A stretch of 64,000 nt of DNA from Thermococcus onnurineus NA1 (GTDB taxonomy: Archaea; Methanobacteriota_B; Thermococci; Thermococcales; Thermococcaceae), in assembly GCF_000018365.1 (NCBI RefSeq), contig NC_011529.1, positions 372,001 through 436,000 of the forward strand, written 5' to 3'. Of this stretch, positions 40,102-49,024 are shown piece by piece (position 1 is the stretch's first letter; each line of letters begins with the position of its first letter). Below the pieces are notes generated by a model that saw only the letters and a program-made list of their open reading frames with translations, did not search any database and was not told the DNA's origin. A program made the translations under genes and the position numbers.

Positions 40102-40601
40102 GGCTTTTCTTCTTCTCTTAGAACTTCTTCCAGAGCTTTCTTCAGTTCGTCGTAGGCTTCTTCGAGTGACTCCGGAATTACTTTAGTGTCAGCTATGACG
40201 GGCATGAAGTTCGTATCACCGTTCCACCTCGGCACGATGTGGAGGTGCACGTGGTCATCTATGCCCGCCCCTGCAACGCGGCCAATGTTCACGCCCATGT
40301 TGAAACCGTGGGGATCCATAGCTTTCTTCAGGGCCTTTATCATGATCTGGGAGAGCTTCATAATCTCGAGGAGCTCCTCATCTGTTAGCTCTTCCCACTT
40401 TCCGACATGCCTGTAAGGAGCGATCATGACGTGACCCGGATTGTAGGGGTAGTTGTTCATTATTATGAAGCTGTGCTTTCCGCGGTAGAGTATGAGCCTC
40501 TCCCTGTCGCGGTTCTCCTTCGGGAAGTCGCAGAATATGCATCCGTCGTATTTGGGTGAGCGTATGTACTCTATCCTCCAGGGTGCCCAGAGCACTTTCA
40601 T
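40098..40601 (-). CDS. HIT family hydrolase (Ap4A phosphorylase/hydrolase-like)
   Basis: The 167-aa protein has the histidine triad HVHLHIVPRW (H117, H119, H121), a zinc-binding-like CIFC (21-24) and PGHVMIAPYRH. It probably cleaves dinucleoside polyphosphates or AMP conjugates. GGAGGTGAGAG precedes the ATG. It is divergent from apgM. Confidence 0.93.
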   Translation of the reverse strand: MKVLWAPWRIEYIRSPKYDGCIFCDFPKENRDRERLILYRGKHSFIIMNNYPYNPGHVMIAPYRHVGKWEELTDEELLEIMKLSQIMIKALKKAMDPHGFNMGVNIGRVAGAGIDDHVHLHIVPRWNGDTNFMPVIADTKVIPESLEEAYDELKKALEEVLREEEKP

Positions 40602-40701
40602 TCTCTCACCTCCAGTGGGAGAAACGGGGCAGGGTTAAAAGCTTTTTTGAACAATCTGAAATACCTTTCGAGGTTCAGAAACATCTGACAAAGCTTTTAA
40701 C

Positions 40702-40716
40702 GGTTGGCCACCAACC
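40702..40716. promoter_or_regulatory. Inverted repeat GGTTGG-CCA-CCAACC in apgM promoter
   Basis: A perfect 6-bp inverted repeat with 3-nt spacer begins directly downstream of the apgM TATA box (AAGCTTTTAAC, about 40691-40701), between TATA and the start codon at 40733. This is a classic repressor position in archaea. The sequence is not the known TrmBL1 site (TATCAC-N5-GTGATA). Confidence 0.45.
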
Positions 40717-40732
40717 ACCTCTGGTGATAGAC

Positions 40733-41965
40733 ATGAAAAGGAAGGGACTTCTGATAATCCTCGATGGTCTTGGAGACAGACCAATCAAAGAGTTCGGTGG
40801 AAAGACCCCACTCGAGTACGCGAATACGCCTAACATGGACAGGCTCGCCAAGATGGGAATCCTTGGCCAGCAGGATCCGATAAAGCCGGGCCAGCCAGCC
40901 GGCAGCGATACCGCTCACCTTTCGATATTCGGCTACGATCCATATAAGGTCTACCGCGGCAGGGGCTTCCTCGAGGCGCTGGGAGTTGGCCTCGACCTTG
41001 ACGAGGACGACCTCGCCTTCAGGGTTAACTTCGCCACCATCGAGAACGGCATCATAACCGACAGGAGGGCAGGAAGAATAAGCACAGAGGAAGCCCACGA
41101 GCTCGCCAGGGCCATTCAGGAGAACGTCAAACTGCCTGTTGACTTCATCTTCGTTGGGGCGACCGGCCACAGGGCCGTTCTTGTGCTCAAGGGCATGGCC
41201 GCCGGCTATAGAGTCGGCGAGAACGATCCCCACGAGGCCGGAAAGCCGCCCCATGAGTTCACCTACGAGGACGATGAGAGCAAGAAGGTGGCGGAGATCC
41301 TGGAGGAGTTCGTGAGGCAGGCCCACGAGGTTCTCGAAAAGCACCCGATAAACGAGAAGAGGAGGAAGGAGGGCAAGCCGGTAGCGAACTACCTCCTCGT
41401 CAGGGGCGCGGGAACTTATCCGAACATACCGATGAAGTTCACTGAGCAGTGGAAGGTTAAGGCTGCTGCAGTCGTCGCCGTTTCCCTCGTCAAGGGCGTT
41501 GCAAGGGCGATAGGCTTTGACATATACACGCCCGAAGGGGCGACCGGGGAATACAACACCGATGCGATGGCCAAAGCCAAGAAGGTCGTTGAACTCCTCA
41601 AGGACTACGACTTCGTGTTCCTCCACTTCAAACCTACCGATGCTGCCGGCCACGACAACAACCCGAAGCTCAAGGCTCAAATGGTAGAGAAGGCCGACGA
41701 GATGATAGGCTACATCATTGACAACATCGATCTCGAGGAGGTTGTCATAGCAATAACCGGCGACCACTCAACTCCATGTGAGGTTATGAATCATAGCGGC
41801 GACCCGGTTCCGCTCCTCATCGCCGGCGGTGGCGTCAGGGCCGACCACACTGAGGCCTTCGGCGAGCGCGAGTGCATGCGCGGTGGAATAGGCAGAGTGA
41901 AGGGTCACGACATAGTGTCTATGATGATGGATCTCATGAACCGCTCCGAGAAGTTCGGAGCCTGA
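40733..41965 (+). CDS. apgM: 2,3-bisphosphoglycerate-independent phosphoglycerate mutase, archaeal type
   Basis: ApgM interconverts 3- and 2-phosphoglycerate in glycolysis/gluconeogenesis. The 410-aa alkaline-phosphatase-superfamily enzyme has the N-terminal ILDGLGDRP, the phosphoacceptor region GQPAGSDTAHLSIFGYDP, HFKPTDAAGHD and ITGDHSTPCEVMNHSGDPVP (metal ligands). ATG 40733 follows GGTGATAG. It is followed by an aldo-keto reductase and a tungsten oxidoreductase, the order I recall for P. furiosus PF1959-PF1961. Confidence 0.96.
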   Translation: MKRKGLLIILDGLGDRPIKEFGGKTPLEYANTPNMDRLAKMGILGQQDPIKPGQPAGSDTAHLSIFGYDPYKVYRGRGFLEALGVGLDLDEDDLAFRVNFATIENGIITDRRAGRISTEEAHELARAIQENVKLPVDFIFVGATGHRAVLVLKGMAAGYRVGENDPHEAGKPPHEFTYEDDESKKVAEILEEFVRQAHEVLEKHPINEKRRKEGKPVANYLLVRGAGTYPNIPMKFTEQWKVKAAAVVAVSLVKGVARAIGFDIYTPEGATGEYNTDAMAKAKKVVELLKDYDFVFLHFKPTDAAGHDNNPKLKAQMVEKADEMIGYIIDNIDLEEVVIAITGDHSTPCEVMNHSGDPVPLLIAGGGVRADHTEAFGERECMRGGIGRVKGHDIVSMMMDLMNRSEKFGA

Positions 41966-41990
41966 ACTCTTTTCCTCTTTTCTCTTCCGT
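41966..41990 (+). terminator. T-rich terminator after apgM
   Basis: CTCTTTTCCTCTTTTCTCTTCC follows the stop, a strong oligo-T/pyrimidine signal. Confidence 0.5.
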
Positions 41991-42073
41991 GTCGCTTGAA
42001 ATGAACTTCATTTTAACGTTCAAATGAAAAACTTAATAAGATTCCGAGACGAACCCCCAAAATAGGTGATGGT

Positions 42074-42910
42074 GTGAAGAGAGTTCCGGTTTTTAACGAC
42101 CTCAAGAGGATAGGAAGTGACAGGGTCACTGCTATAGGCATAGGTACGTGGGGCATCGGCGGCTACGAGAGCCCTGATTACTCGCGAGATAAGGAGAGCA
42201 TCGAAGCTCTCAAGCATGGTCTCGAGCTGGGCATCAACCTCATCGACACGGCGGAGTTCTACGGTGCCGGTCACAGCGAGGAGCTAGTGAGAGAAGCGAT
42301 AAGGGAGTTTGAGCGGGACGATATATTTATCATCAGCAAAGTATGGCCGACGCACTTCGGATACGAAAGCGCGAAGAAGGCCGCCAGAGCGAGCGCCAAG
42401 AGACTCGGCACCTACATAGACCTTTACCTTCTCCACTGGCCCAGCGACAGCTTTGAGAAAATCAGGGAGACGCTTCACGCCTTGGAGGAGCTCGTTGATG
42501 AAGGATTAATCCGCTACATAGGAGTGAGCAACTTCGACCTTGAACTTCTCAAGCGCTCCCAGGAAGTCATGAAAAAGTACGAGATAGTCGCCAACGAGGT
42601 GAAGTACTCCCTCAGAGACCGCTGGCCAGAGACAAGCGGCCTGCTCGACTACATGAAGCACGAGAAGATTGCCCTGATAGCCTACACACCGCTCGAGAAG
42701 GGTTCCCTCGCAAGGAACGAGTGCCTGGCAAAAATCGGTGAGAGATACGGCAAAACCGCCGCTCAGGTCGCGCTGAACTACCTCGTCTGGGAGGATAACG
42801 TCATAGCCATCCCGAAGGCCGGGAGTAAAGCCCACCTTGAAGAGAACTTTGGAGCCATGGGCTGGAGGCTCTCGAAGGAAGACCGTGAAAAGGCCCGGAG
42901 GTGCGTCTGA
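42074..42910 (+). CDS. Aldo-keto reductase
   Basis: The 278-aa NAD(P)H-dependent reductase has LIDTAEFYGAGHSEELV (catalytic Asp/Tyr), DLYLLHWPS (catalytic His region), IGVSNFDLELL and IPKAGS (cofactor). The catalytic Lys lies in FIISKVWPTH. It starts with GTG; GGTGATG lies directly upstream. The stop overlaps the ATG of the tungsten oxidoreductase (TGATG), suggesting a shared aldehyde/alcohol pathway. It corresponds to the P. furiosus AdhD-like gene as I recall. Confidence 0.93.
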   Translation: MKRVPVFNDLKRIGSDRVTAIGIGTWGIGGYESPDYSRDKESIEALKHGLELGINLIDTAEFYGAGHSEELVREAIREFERDDIFIISKVWPTHFGYESAKKAARASAKRLGTYIDLYLLHWPSDSFEKIRETLHALEELVDEGLIRYIGVSNFDLELLKRSQEVMKKYEIVANEVKYSLRDRWPETSGLLDYMKHEKIALIAYTPLEKGSLARNECLAKIGERYGKTAAQVALNYLVWEDNVIAIPKAGSKAHLEENFGAMGWRLSKEDREKARRCV

Positions 42911-44766
42911 TGTATGGCTACCACAACAGGATAGCACGGGTGAACCTGAGCAAAGGTAAGGTAACCTACGAGAAGCTTGACGACGAGACGATCAGGAAGT
43001 TCATAGGAGGAAAGGGGCTTGGCTACTACATCATCTACCGTGAGGTTCCGCCGGGAACCGATCCGCTCAGCCCGGCGAACAAGCTTGTCTTCGCTCCAGG
43101 AGGAATGACGGGCTTAGTTCCGGGCTCGAGTAAGGTCATAGCCGTGAGCAAGAGCCCAGAGACTGGGTTAATAAGCGACTCCAGCGGTGGAGACGCCTTC
43201 GGGCCCAAGCTCAAGGGCCACTTCGACGCCCTGATAATCGAGGGGAAGGCAGAGGAGCCAGTATACCTCTATATCCATGATGGTGAGGTCGAGATAAGGG
43301 ACGCCGAAGGCCTGTGGGGCAGAGGGACTTACGAAGTTGCTAAGGAAATCTGGAAGGAGCACCCAAAGGCCAGCATGGCCATGATAGGGCCCGCTGGAGA
43401 AAAAACTGCCAGGATAGCGAACATAATCTACGACACCGAGAGGGCCAGTGGAAGGGGCGGTCTTGGCGCGGTTCTTGGAAGCAAGAAGGTTAAGGCAGTC
43501 ATTGTGGAGCCGGGCCAAAAACCGAATGTTGCTCATCCGGAAGAGTTTCAGCGGCTCTGGAAGGAGTTCTACAGTGAGTTCGCCACCAATCCGAAGTACG
43601 GGCACACGAGGAACTACGGAACCACCGATGCCCTCAGGAGCTCGGCGAGCCTCGGCATGAGTCCTGCCTACAACTTCTCGAGGCCTTACATCTCGGACGA
43701 GCTGGCGAGCAAATTAGCGGGCGACGAGGTCAAGAAGTATGAGATCGAGCCGGAATGGTTCGTGCACGGCAAGAGCTGTCCGATAAAGTGCGCTCGCTAC
43801 GTCGAGGTAGAATACAAGGGGAGGAAGATACGCGTCAAGCCCGAATACGAGAGCATAGCCATGCTCGGAGCAGCAACGGGAGTCTTCAACTTCCCGGCTG
43901 TTGCGTACTTCAACTGGCTTGCCAACAACCTCGGGCTGGACAGTATAGCAGCCGGAGCTACAATAGCGTGGCTCTTCGAGATGGTCGAGAGGGGCCTAAT
44001 CGGCGAGGACGAGATAGGTTTCCCCGTTAAAGGCTGGGGTGACGAAGAGGCCGAAGAGAAGCTCCTCAAGCTCATGGCCGAGAGGAAGGGCATCGGTGCG
44101 ATCCTTGCCGATGGAGTAAAGCGTGCCTGCGAAAGGCTCGGAAGGGGCTGCGAGTTTGCAGTCCACGTCAAGGGCATGGAGTCACCGGCCTGGGACCCGC
44201 GTGGAAGGAGAACCTACGCCCTGAGCTACGCTACAGCCGACGTCGGAGCGAGCCACCTGAGGGGCTGGCCGAGGCCGCATCAGCTGCCCAACCAGGGGCC
44301 AGCTAAGGAGCTCGTGCCGTCCCTTATCGAGGGCAGGGATGAGAGCTACATCACCGACATGCTCGGCGTCTGTAAGTTCGTGCCCTACAAGATGGAAGAC
44401 CTAGCGAGGCTCTACAGCATCGTCACTGGCGAGGAGTGGACGGTCGAGAGGCTGAGGAAAGTTGCCCAAGCGGTGGAGAGCATCGCCAGAATCCACGACG
44501 CCCTCGACTGGATCACGCCGCCGTACGACGATACCATACCGCCGCGCTGGTGGGAGCCCGAGCCTGAGGGGCCAGCGGAAGGCAACGCGGCCTTCATTGA
44601 TTACAACGACTTTCTTGAGGCCAGAAGGGAGTTCTACAGGCTGAGAGGCTGGCACGAGGAGCTTGGCGTCCCGCTACCTGAGACGATGGAAGAGCTTGGC
44701 TATCCGGAGTTCAAGAGCGATGCTGAGAGGGCTTTGGAGACAGTGAAGAAAAGAATGGAAAGCTGA
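42910..44766 (+). CDS. Tungsten aldehyde:ferredoxin oxidoreductase family protein, WOR4-like
   Basis: The 618-aa protein starts MYGYHNRIARVNLSKGKV and has the pterin-binding regions (IGGKGLGYYIIY, GPAGEKTARIANI, GGLGAVLGSKKVKAV). The family binds a tungsto-bispterin and one [4Fe-4S] cluster through C-x2-C-x3-C plus a distant Cys. Here C290 and C294 (SCPIKC) and C488 (GVCKF) are present but the first ligand position is Gly287. Three ligands match WOR4 of P. furiosus, reported to hold a [3Fe-4S] cluster. The gene is coupled to the aldo-keto reductase; the substrate is unknown. Confidence 0.9.
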   Translation: MYGYHNRIARVNLSKGKVTYEKLDDETIRKFIGGKGLGYYIIYREVPPGTDPLSPANKLVFAPGGMTGLVPGSSKVIAVSKSPETGLISDSSGGDAFGPKLKGHFDALIIEGKAEEPVYLYIHDGEVEIRDAEGLWGRGTYEVAKEIWKEHPKASMAMIGPAGEKTARIANIIYDTERASGRGGLGAVLGSKKVKAVIVEPGQKPNVAHPEEFQRLWKEFYSEFATNPKYGHTRNYGTTDALRSSASLGMSPAYNFSRPYISDELASKLAGDEVKKYEIEPEWFVHGKSCPIKCARYVEVEYKGRKIRVKPEYESIAMLGAATGVFNFPAVAYFNWLANNLGLDSIAAGATIAWLFEMVERGLIGEDEIGFPVKGWGDEEAEEKLLKLMAERKGIGAILADGVKRACERLGRGCEFAVHVKGMESPAWDPRGRRTYALSYATADVGASHLRGWPRPHQLPNQGPAKELVPSLIEGRDESYITDMLGVCKFVPYKMEDLARLYSIVTGEEWTVERLRKVAQAVESIARIHDALDWITPPYDDTIPPRWWEPEPEGPAEGNAAFIDYNDFLEARREFYRLRGWHEELGVPLPETMEELGYPEFKSDAERALETVKKRMES

Positions 44767-44768
44767 TC

Positions 44769-45269
44769 TCATCCTTTTTCAATTTTCTGCAACAGACAGT
44801 CCTTTTCTGTGCAGTTAAAAGTTAGGACAACGTTCGTACGCTGGGGCACAATAACCCCGATCCACCAGACGTCATAGATCCATACCCTGAGTTTGAGTGT
44901 TCCGTTTCCTCTGAAATCGGGAGGTATTTTGATTATTGCGTCTTCTCTGGCTGTTTCAAGTTCAAATGGTTCTGATGACTCGGCTGAGAAGTCAACTTTA
45001 AACCCTCTGCTTATGAAAGCTTTCCTGGATGCACTGAAGCGGCAGACGAGGTAACGATAGTTGATGGCTTTCTTCGTCGAGTTCCAACAGGTTAGATTGC
45101 CCTTATAGGTTATTCCCGCAATACTGATTTCTTTCCCGTTAATGGGCGCATAATTTTGCTCCGCCAGTAAAGACGACTGGTGGACTACCAAATTAAAAAG
45201 GAGAATATAAAGGAAATAAACGACCAAGATCTCTCTAAAGTTGTTTGATATCCGATTTTTGAGGCTCAT
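44769..45269 (-). CDS. Hypothetical signal-anchored protein, 166 aa
   Basis: No known domain. It has one N-terminal hydrophobic segment (about 13-32) after a basic stretch, then a beta-rich extracellular domain with four cysteines, including NCTEKDC near the C-terminus, and N-x-S/T sites. AT-rich DNA. GGAGGT lies 8 nt upstream of ATG. It follows the larger secreted protein by 16 nt, so the two form an operon and may act together at the surface. Confidence 0.7.
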   Translation of the reverse strand: MSLKNRISNNFREILVVYFLYILLFNLVVHQSSLLAEQNYAPINGKEISIAGITYKGNLTCWNSTKKAINYRYLVCRFSASRKAFISRGFKVDFSAESSEPFELETAREDAIIKIPPDFRGNGTLKLRVWIYDVWWIGVIVPQRTNVVLTFNCTEKDCLLQKIEKG

Positions 45270-45285
45270 ACATGGTTACCTCCAG

Positions 45286-46662
45286 TTACGGCCTTTGGAG
45301 CGGAACCCAGATTGGTATTGAGTAATATCTAGTGTAGAGCCTGTCTGTTTGGTATAAGGAATGAGGTACTGCTATTCCCGGTCTTACTGTGAGACAGAAT
45401 TTTATCATATCTTCATCTAGCTCGTAGGGCAAGTGGACCGTGTATGTATAATACTGGCCTATCTCATCAGCTCCGAGATAGCCCAATATTACTCCCCGTG
45501 ATGTTATAGTTACTGACCCTCTGTAATACTTCTTTAGAATGTTTGTACCTCTGTTGTTCCGGCTTTCTGCAGATAGGCCATTGAGTAGAATACTTATAAA
45601 TCCTCCTCCTTCAATGTAATTGGAAACAAGGTCTATGAGGGTTCGATGCACTTCAGTAAATTGTCTGCTAGTACGATGTCCACCTATGGCTTCATAATTG
45701 AGTTCTATCGGAACATTTGGATATCCAGAACCGAAATAACCTCCACAAAACTCAAATTTAGTGTATAGTGAATGAAACTTTCCATATTTGGGAGCTACTG
45801 CATAGCCAACTGAGGTAAATCCTTCCATTCCGTCCTCAAGGTATGCGTAGTTGCTTCCTCTTTTTCTGCTTCCGTAGATTGTCACAACAGCCCTACCAAC
45901 GACGTTGCCATCGTGGTCGTAGATGTCGAAATACCTTTTTATTGGATACCTAGCCGGTGATGGGGTGTAGTAATAATATCCCATAGGGATTATCTTGTTA
46001 GCAGGGGCTCTTTGAATAGATATTTCAAACTCCCCGATATTGAGTGTTTCGTGTTGGGATAGGTTAAATGGCCCAAATGTTAGAGAAATGCCTTGCCGGG
46101 TTATGATTGAGGATTTAAATTTTGAATATACTTCACCATACGACAAGGTAAATCTAATGTTATTGCTTTGGCCTATGATCGCTGGGGAAATTGTTCCGGT
46201 GGGATGAGCTTGCTTAGTGTTCACAGTGTCAAAATCTCTGAAGACAGGGGAATAAACATTCCACAATATTGTTAGATTTGTTACTTCTTTGGAACTAACG
46301 ACAAGAATAGTTTTTAGTTTACCTCTCTCAACAAATATTATTTCTGAAACAAGTATTTTTCCTAGGTGGTATTTTCTGATAATTTTTGTGGCTCCACGGT
46401 CTCTCTTGATACTAATGTTTGCAGGCTCTCGAGCCAAGTTGAAGATTGTTCCATCGTCCGATAGCAATTTGAATTCTTGATTGAGTCCTGTATATTTGAA
46501 AAATGGGATTTCCCTTAGACTGTTTGGCATAGAATTATTCTTTAGAGATACTAAGAACTTCCCCTCATCCCCTATTGGAGGCGATATTGCGCTTGCCGTT
46601 CCTGCAGTCATTCCAACCATCAGCAATCCTAGTAGGGCTACCAATAACGATTTCCACTTCAC
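45286..46662 (-). CDS. Hypothetical secreted protein, 458 aa
   Basis: No recognised domain. It has a clear signal peptide (MKWKSLLVALLGLLMVGMTAGTASA, given here only as residues 1-25 in part: MKWKSLLVALLGLLM), followed by a large beta-rich mature region with no further membrane segment. GTG start with CGGAGGGATC upstream. The DNA is clearly AT-richer than its neighbours. A TATA element (TTTTATAAAG, minus strand, about 46706-46716) is well placed. Likely a cell-surface or exported accessory protein. Confidence 0.72.
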   Translation of the reverse strand: MKWKSLLVALLGLLMVGMTAGTASAISPPIGDEGKFLVSLKNNSMPNSLREIPFFKYTGLNQEFKLLSDDGTIFNLAREPANISIKRDRGATKIIRKYHLGKILVSEIIFVERGKLKTILVVSSKEVTNLTILWNVYSPVFRDFDTVNTKQAHPTGTISPAIIGQSNNIRFTLSYGEVYSKFKSSIITRQGISLTFGPFNLSQHETLNIGEFEISIQRAPANKIIPMGYYYYTPSPARYPIKRYFDIYDHDGNVVGRAVVTIYGSRKRGSNYAYLEDGMEGFTSVGYAVAPKYGKFHSLYTKFEFCGGYFGSGYPNVPIELNYEAIGGHRTSRQFTEVHRTLIDLVSNYIEGGGFISILLNGLSAESRNNRGTNILKKYYRGSVTITSRGVILGYLGADEIGQYYTYTVHLPYELDEDMIKFCLTVRPGIAVPHSLYQTDRLYTRYYSIPIWVPLQRP

Positions 46663-46874
46663 CCAGATCCCTCCGAGGTTTCTGCATCCAATATCTGGTA
46701 GTTGACTTTATAAAATTTCCTATTATTAATAGTAATCATTTCTTTGTTAATTATAATTATAGTACAATTCACACATAAATGTAAAATGTGAAAGAGGTGG
46801 AATACACCAGAAATGTCACAGAAACCTTAGAAGAAAAAAGAATACCTCAAAATTCTAGTCTGGGGGATAATATT

Positions 46875-47600
46875 TCACCCCTTCAAAAACGCCTCTACAA
46901 GGTTCCTCGTCTCGTTGAATGCCTCGAGCGGGATTCCCTTCGGCAGGCCGCCGATCTCTCCCTTGACGTCCTTGAGGACGCCTTCACCGGCGCCGAGGAA
47001 CATCCCCTCGCTGACTATTCCGCGGAAGTTCGCCGGCGGGAGCAGGGCAACGGCAACGCGGTTACCCTCCTTAACGGTGAGGTCGTTGGTGACCACAGTT
47101 ATTGCCCTCTCGCCGATGTTGACGTTCGTAACCAAAAGCCTGTCCGCGTTGGGGTGCTTCCCGACGCTCATGACCTCGCCGACCCTTATGTCCACCGCTA
47201 TGACCGGATCGTTTATCTTACCTAATGCTAGGCGCTTGTCAAGGTTGAGGATAGTGTTGAGGAAAAACCTGATTTTTGCCACAGCCTCCTCAACCTTCTC
47301 GCGCTCGCTCTTGTCGGCCAGGCTGAGGAACTTGTGATGCCAGTCGTCTCCACCAAGAGCCTCGATTATGCCGTTGGCCTTCTCCTTCAGAGCCTGCATC
47401 TGCGGAGTCTCTATGAGTTCCTTCGGCTCGATATAGGAGTAGCGCATGGCCTGTATCTCGGGGATCATCTCCTTGGCAAGCTGGATGGCCTTCTTCTTGT
47501 CCCACTTGCCCTTGAACTTTGCTCCCTCAATCGTCTTCAGGAACAGCTCCACGCTCTTCTCCGCCACCAGTAAGCGGTAGTCCTTGCTCGTGTCCCACAT
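46875..47600 (-). CDS. tRNA-binding domain protein (EMAP/Trbp111-like)
   Basis: The 241-aa protein has a helical N-terminal region (about 1-125) and a C-terminal OB-fold tRNA-binding domain ([30 protein letters not shown] ... [21 protein letters not shown]), as in MetRS C-domains and Trbp111; quoted in parts. It may act as a tRNA chaperone or aminoacylation cofactor. GGGTGAAGA precedes ATG 47600. Its start lies inside the 3' end of the upstream helical-repeat gene. Confidence 0.85.
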   Translation of the reverse strand: MWDTSKDYRLLVAEKSVELFLKTIEGAKFKGKWDKKKAIQLAKEMIPEIQAMRYSYIEPKELIETPQMQALKEKANGIIEALGGDDWHHKFLSLADKSEREKVEEAVAKIRFFLNTILNLDKRLALGKINDPVIAVDIRVGEVMSVGKHPNADRLLVTNVNIGERAITVVTNDLTVKEGNRVAVALLPPANFRGIVSEGMFLGAGEGVLKDVKGEIGGLPKGIPLEAFNETRNLVEAFLKG

Positions 47601-48645
47601 CTTCTTCACCCTCCAGAGCTTTCAGAACGCGGTTCTTAACGCTTTCGTCCCTTATTCCCTCAGCTATAGAACGGGCCTTCGCTTTGTCTCCCCAGCGTGC
47701 GTAAGAAAGCGCAATCTCACCGAGGAGCTCTGAGGCCTTTTTATCGTCTCGAACAACCCCCGCGATTATCAGCGGCTCCTCGAGGAAGCCTATGCGAAGG
47801 AACCTCCTTGCGATGCGCTCCAGCTCAACATCTGTCGGCCTGAACTTGCCCACGAAGATTATCTCAAAGGCGTCGTCGAAGACCCTCCTCCCGAGTCTCG
47901 GCTGCTCGTGGAGGAAGAGCCAGTAGGCAAGCTCGAGCATCGAAATTGCTCTGCTCTCCAGCGGGAGGAAACGCATCATTTCTATCGCCAGCTCGACTTC
48001 ACCTTTCTCGAGGAGCTCCTCAACTGCAGCCTTACCCCGCTTGAGGACGTCCCTTATCAGCTCTATTTTGTCCTCCAGGTGCTTGGCCTGGAGCTTGAAG
48101 AATATCGACGTGTAAACGTCCCTCGCCAGCTCGTAGAATTCAATGGCTATCTGGTTTGGAATCTCGTCCGCGCTCTTCTCTATGAGTCTTGCTATTCTTA
48201 TCAGGGAAGAAGTCGCGGCGGAGGAGAGCCCCCTTGAGGCCTGGAGGAGTTCAACCGCTTCCCTGAAGAGTCTGAGCGCGTCTTTATACCTATCGGAGAG
48301 AACGAGGTTTCTCGCTATTCCCGCTAGAGCCTCTCCCCGTATCCTCGGGGAGTCTATCGAGTTCGCCAGCTCGATGGCCTTTTCAAAGTATGCCTCTGCA
48401 TCGCGGTCCCTATCGAGCGTGTACAGCGCCCTCCCCAGAAGGGAGTATGCCAATGCCCTTTCTGGGGTAGCGCTTATGGACTCAAGGGTATCGAGCATGT
48501 TTGCGAGAACCTCATCCCTCGGGAAGGCCGTTAAAATCTCAGTTAGAGCAACAAGCCTCTTTATTGGATTATCTATTCCCAGGGCGCTTCTGAGGGCACC
48601 CTTGTAATCCCCTTTTGATAGGTAACGCTCCACCCCCTCCGCCAC
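47527..48645 (-). CDS. Helical-repeat (TPR-like) protein
   Basis: The 372-aa all-helical protein is built from TPR-like repeats ([58 protein letters not shown], each quoted in parts). It resembles the short protein at 61.6-62.1 kb (AKALSRIAVVLAKRG). Its last 24 codons overlap the start of the tRNA-binding gene in another frame for 74 nt, which is long for this genome. GTG 48645 follows GGTGGTTCTC; GTG 48654 is possible. A scaffold role is likely. Confidence 0.75.
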   Translation of the reverse strand: MAEGVERYLSKGDYKGALRSALGIDNPIKRLVALTEILTAFPRDEVLANMLDTLESISATPERALAYSLLGRALYTLDRDRDAEAYFEKAIELANSIDSPRIRGEALAGIARNLVLSDRYKDALRLFREAVELLQASRGLSSAATSSLIRIARLIEKSADEIPNQIAIEFYELARDVYTSIFFKLQAKHLEDKIELIRDVLKRGKAAVEELLEKGEVELAIEMMRFLPLESRAISMLELAYWLFLHEQPRLGRRVFDDAFEIIFVGKFRPTDVELERIARRFLRIGFLEEPLIIAGVVRDDKKASELLGEIALSYARWGDKAKARSIAEGIRDESVKNRVLKALEGEEDVGHEQGLPLTGGGEERGAVPEDD

Positions 48646-48695
48646 GAGAACCACCGACCGCTAGGAATGGGAAACCAAAGTAAAAAAGGCTATCG

Positions 48696-49022
48696 CTAAC
48701 CCTTTACCTTTCTGTCCCACTGTTCGAGCATCATGTCAAGGGCAAGCAGACTGTTGAGTCTAAGGCGAACTTTCTTATTCTCCCAGTCTATCGAGCCCTT
48801 GAACTCGTTGAGGAGATCAAACACCTTTTCCGCTTCTTTTGTCGGCAGGTTCCTGCCGTAGAACTCCTCACCGCAACTCGGACACTTAAAGACAAACCCT
48901 TCAAAAGCCTCCATGAACCCATCCTTATCGCTGAAAATCTCCCGAGCGTTCTCCATCGGGAGCATCTGTCCAATGAGCTCTGCCCAGTCAAGAGTTGCTC
49001 CACAGAGCGGGCACTTGGCCAT
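48696..49022 (-). CDS. Hypothetical zinc-ribbon protein, 108 aa
   Basis: It begins MAKCPLCG and has a second CPSCGEEF pair about 45 residues later, forming a zinc ribbon, followed by a helical tail. Function unknown. GGAGGGTT lies four bases before ATG 49022. It follows the DHH gene by 2 nt in a long operon. Confidence 0.78.
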   Translation of the reverse strand: MAKCPLCGATLDWAELIGQMLPMENAREIFSDKDGFMEAFEGFVFKCPSCGEEFYGRNLPTKEAEKVFDLLNEFKGSIDWENKKVRLRLNSLLALDMMLEQWDRKVKG

Positions 49023-49024
49023 TT

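Noticed and set aside
40556-40732. N-terminal extension of apgM
   Set aside because: It overlaps the divergent HIT gene start and the apgM promoter; a ribosome binding site supports ATG 40733.
46740-46874. Gene in the AT-rich stretch upstream of the secreted-protein operon
   Set aside because: Open frames here are only antisense shadows of the tRNA-binding gene; apart from the promoter at about 46706-46716 I see nothing.
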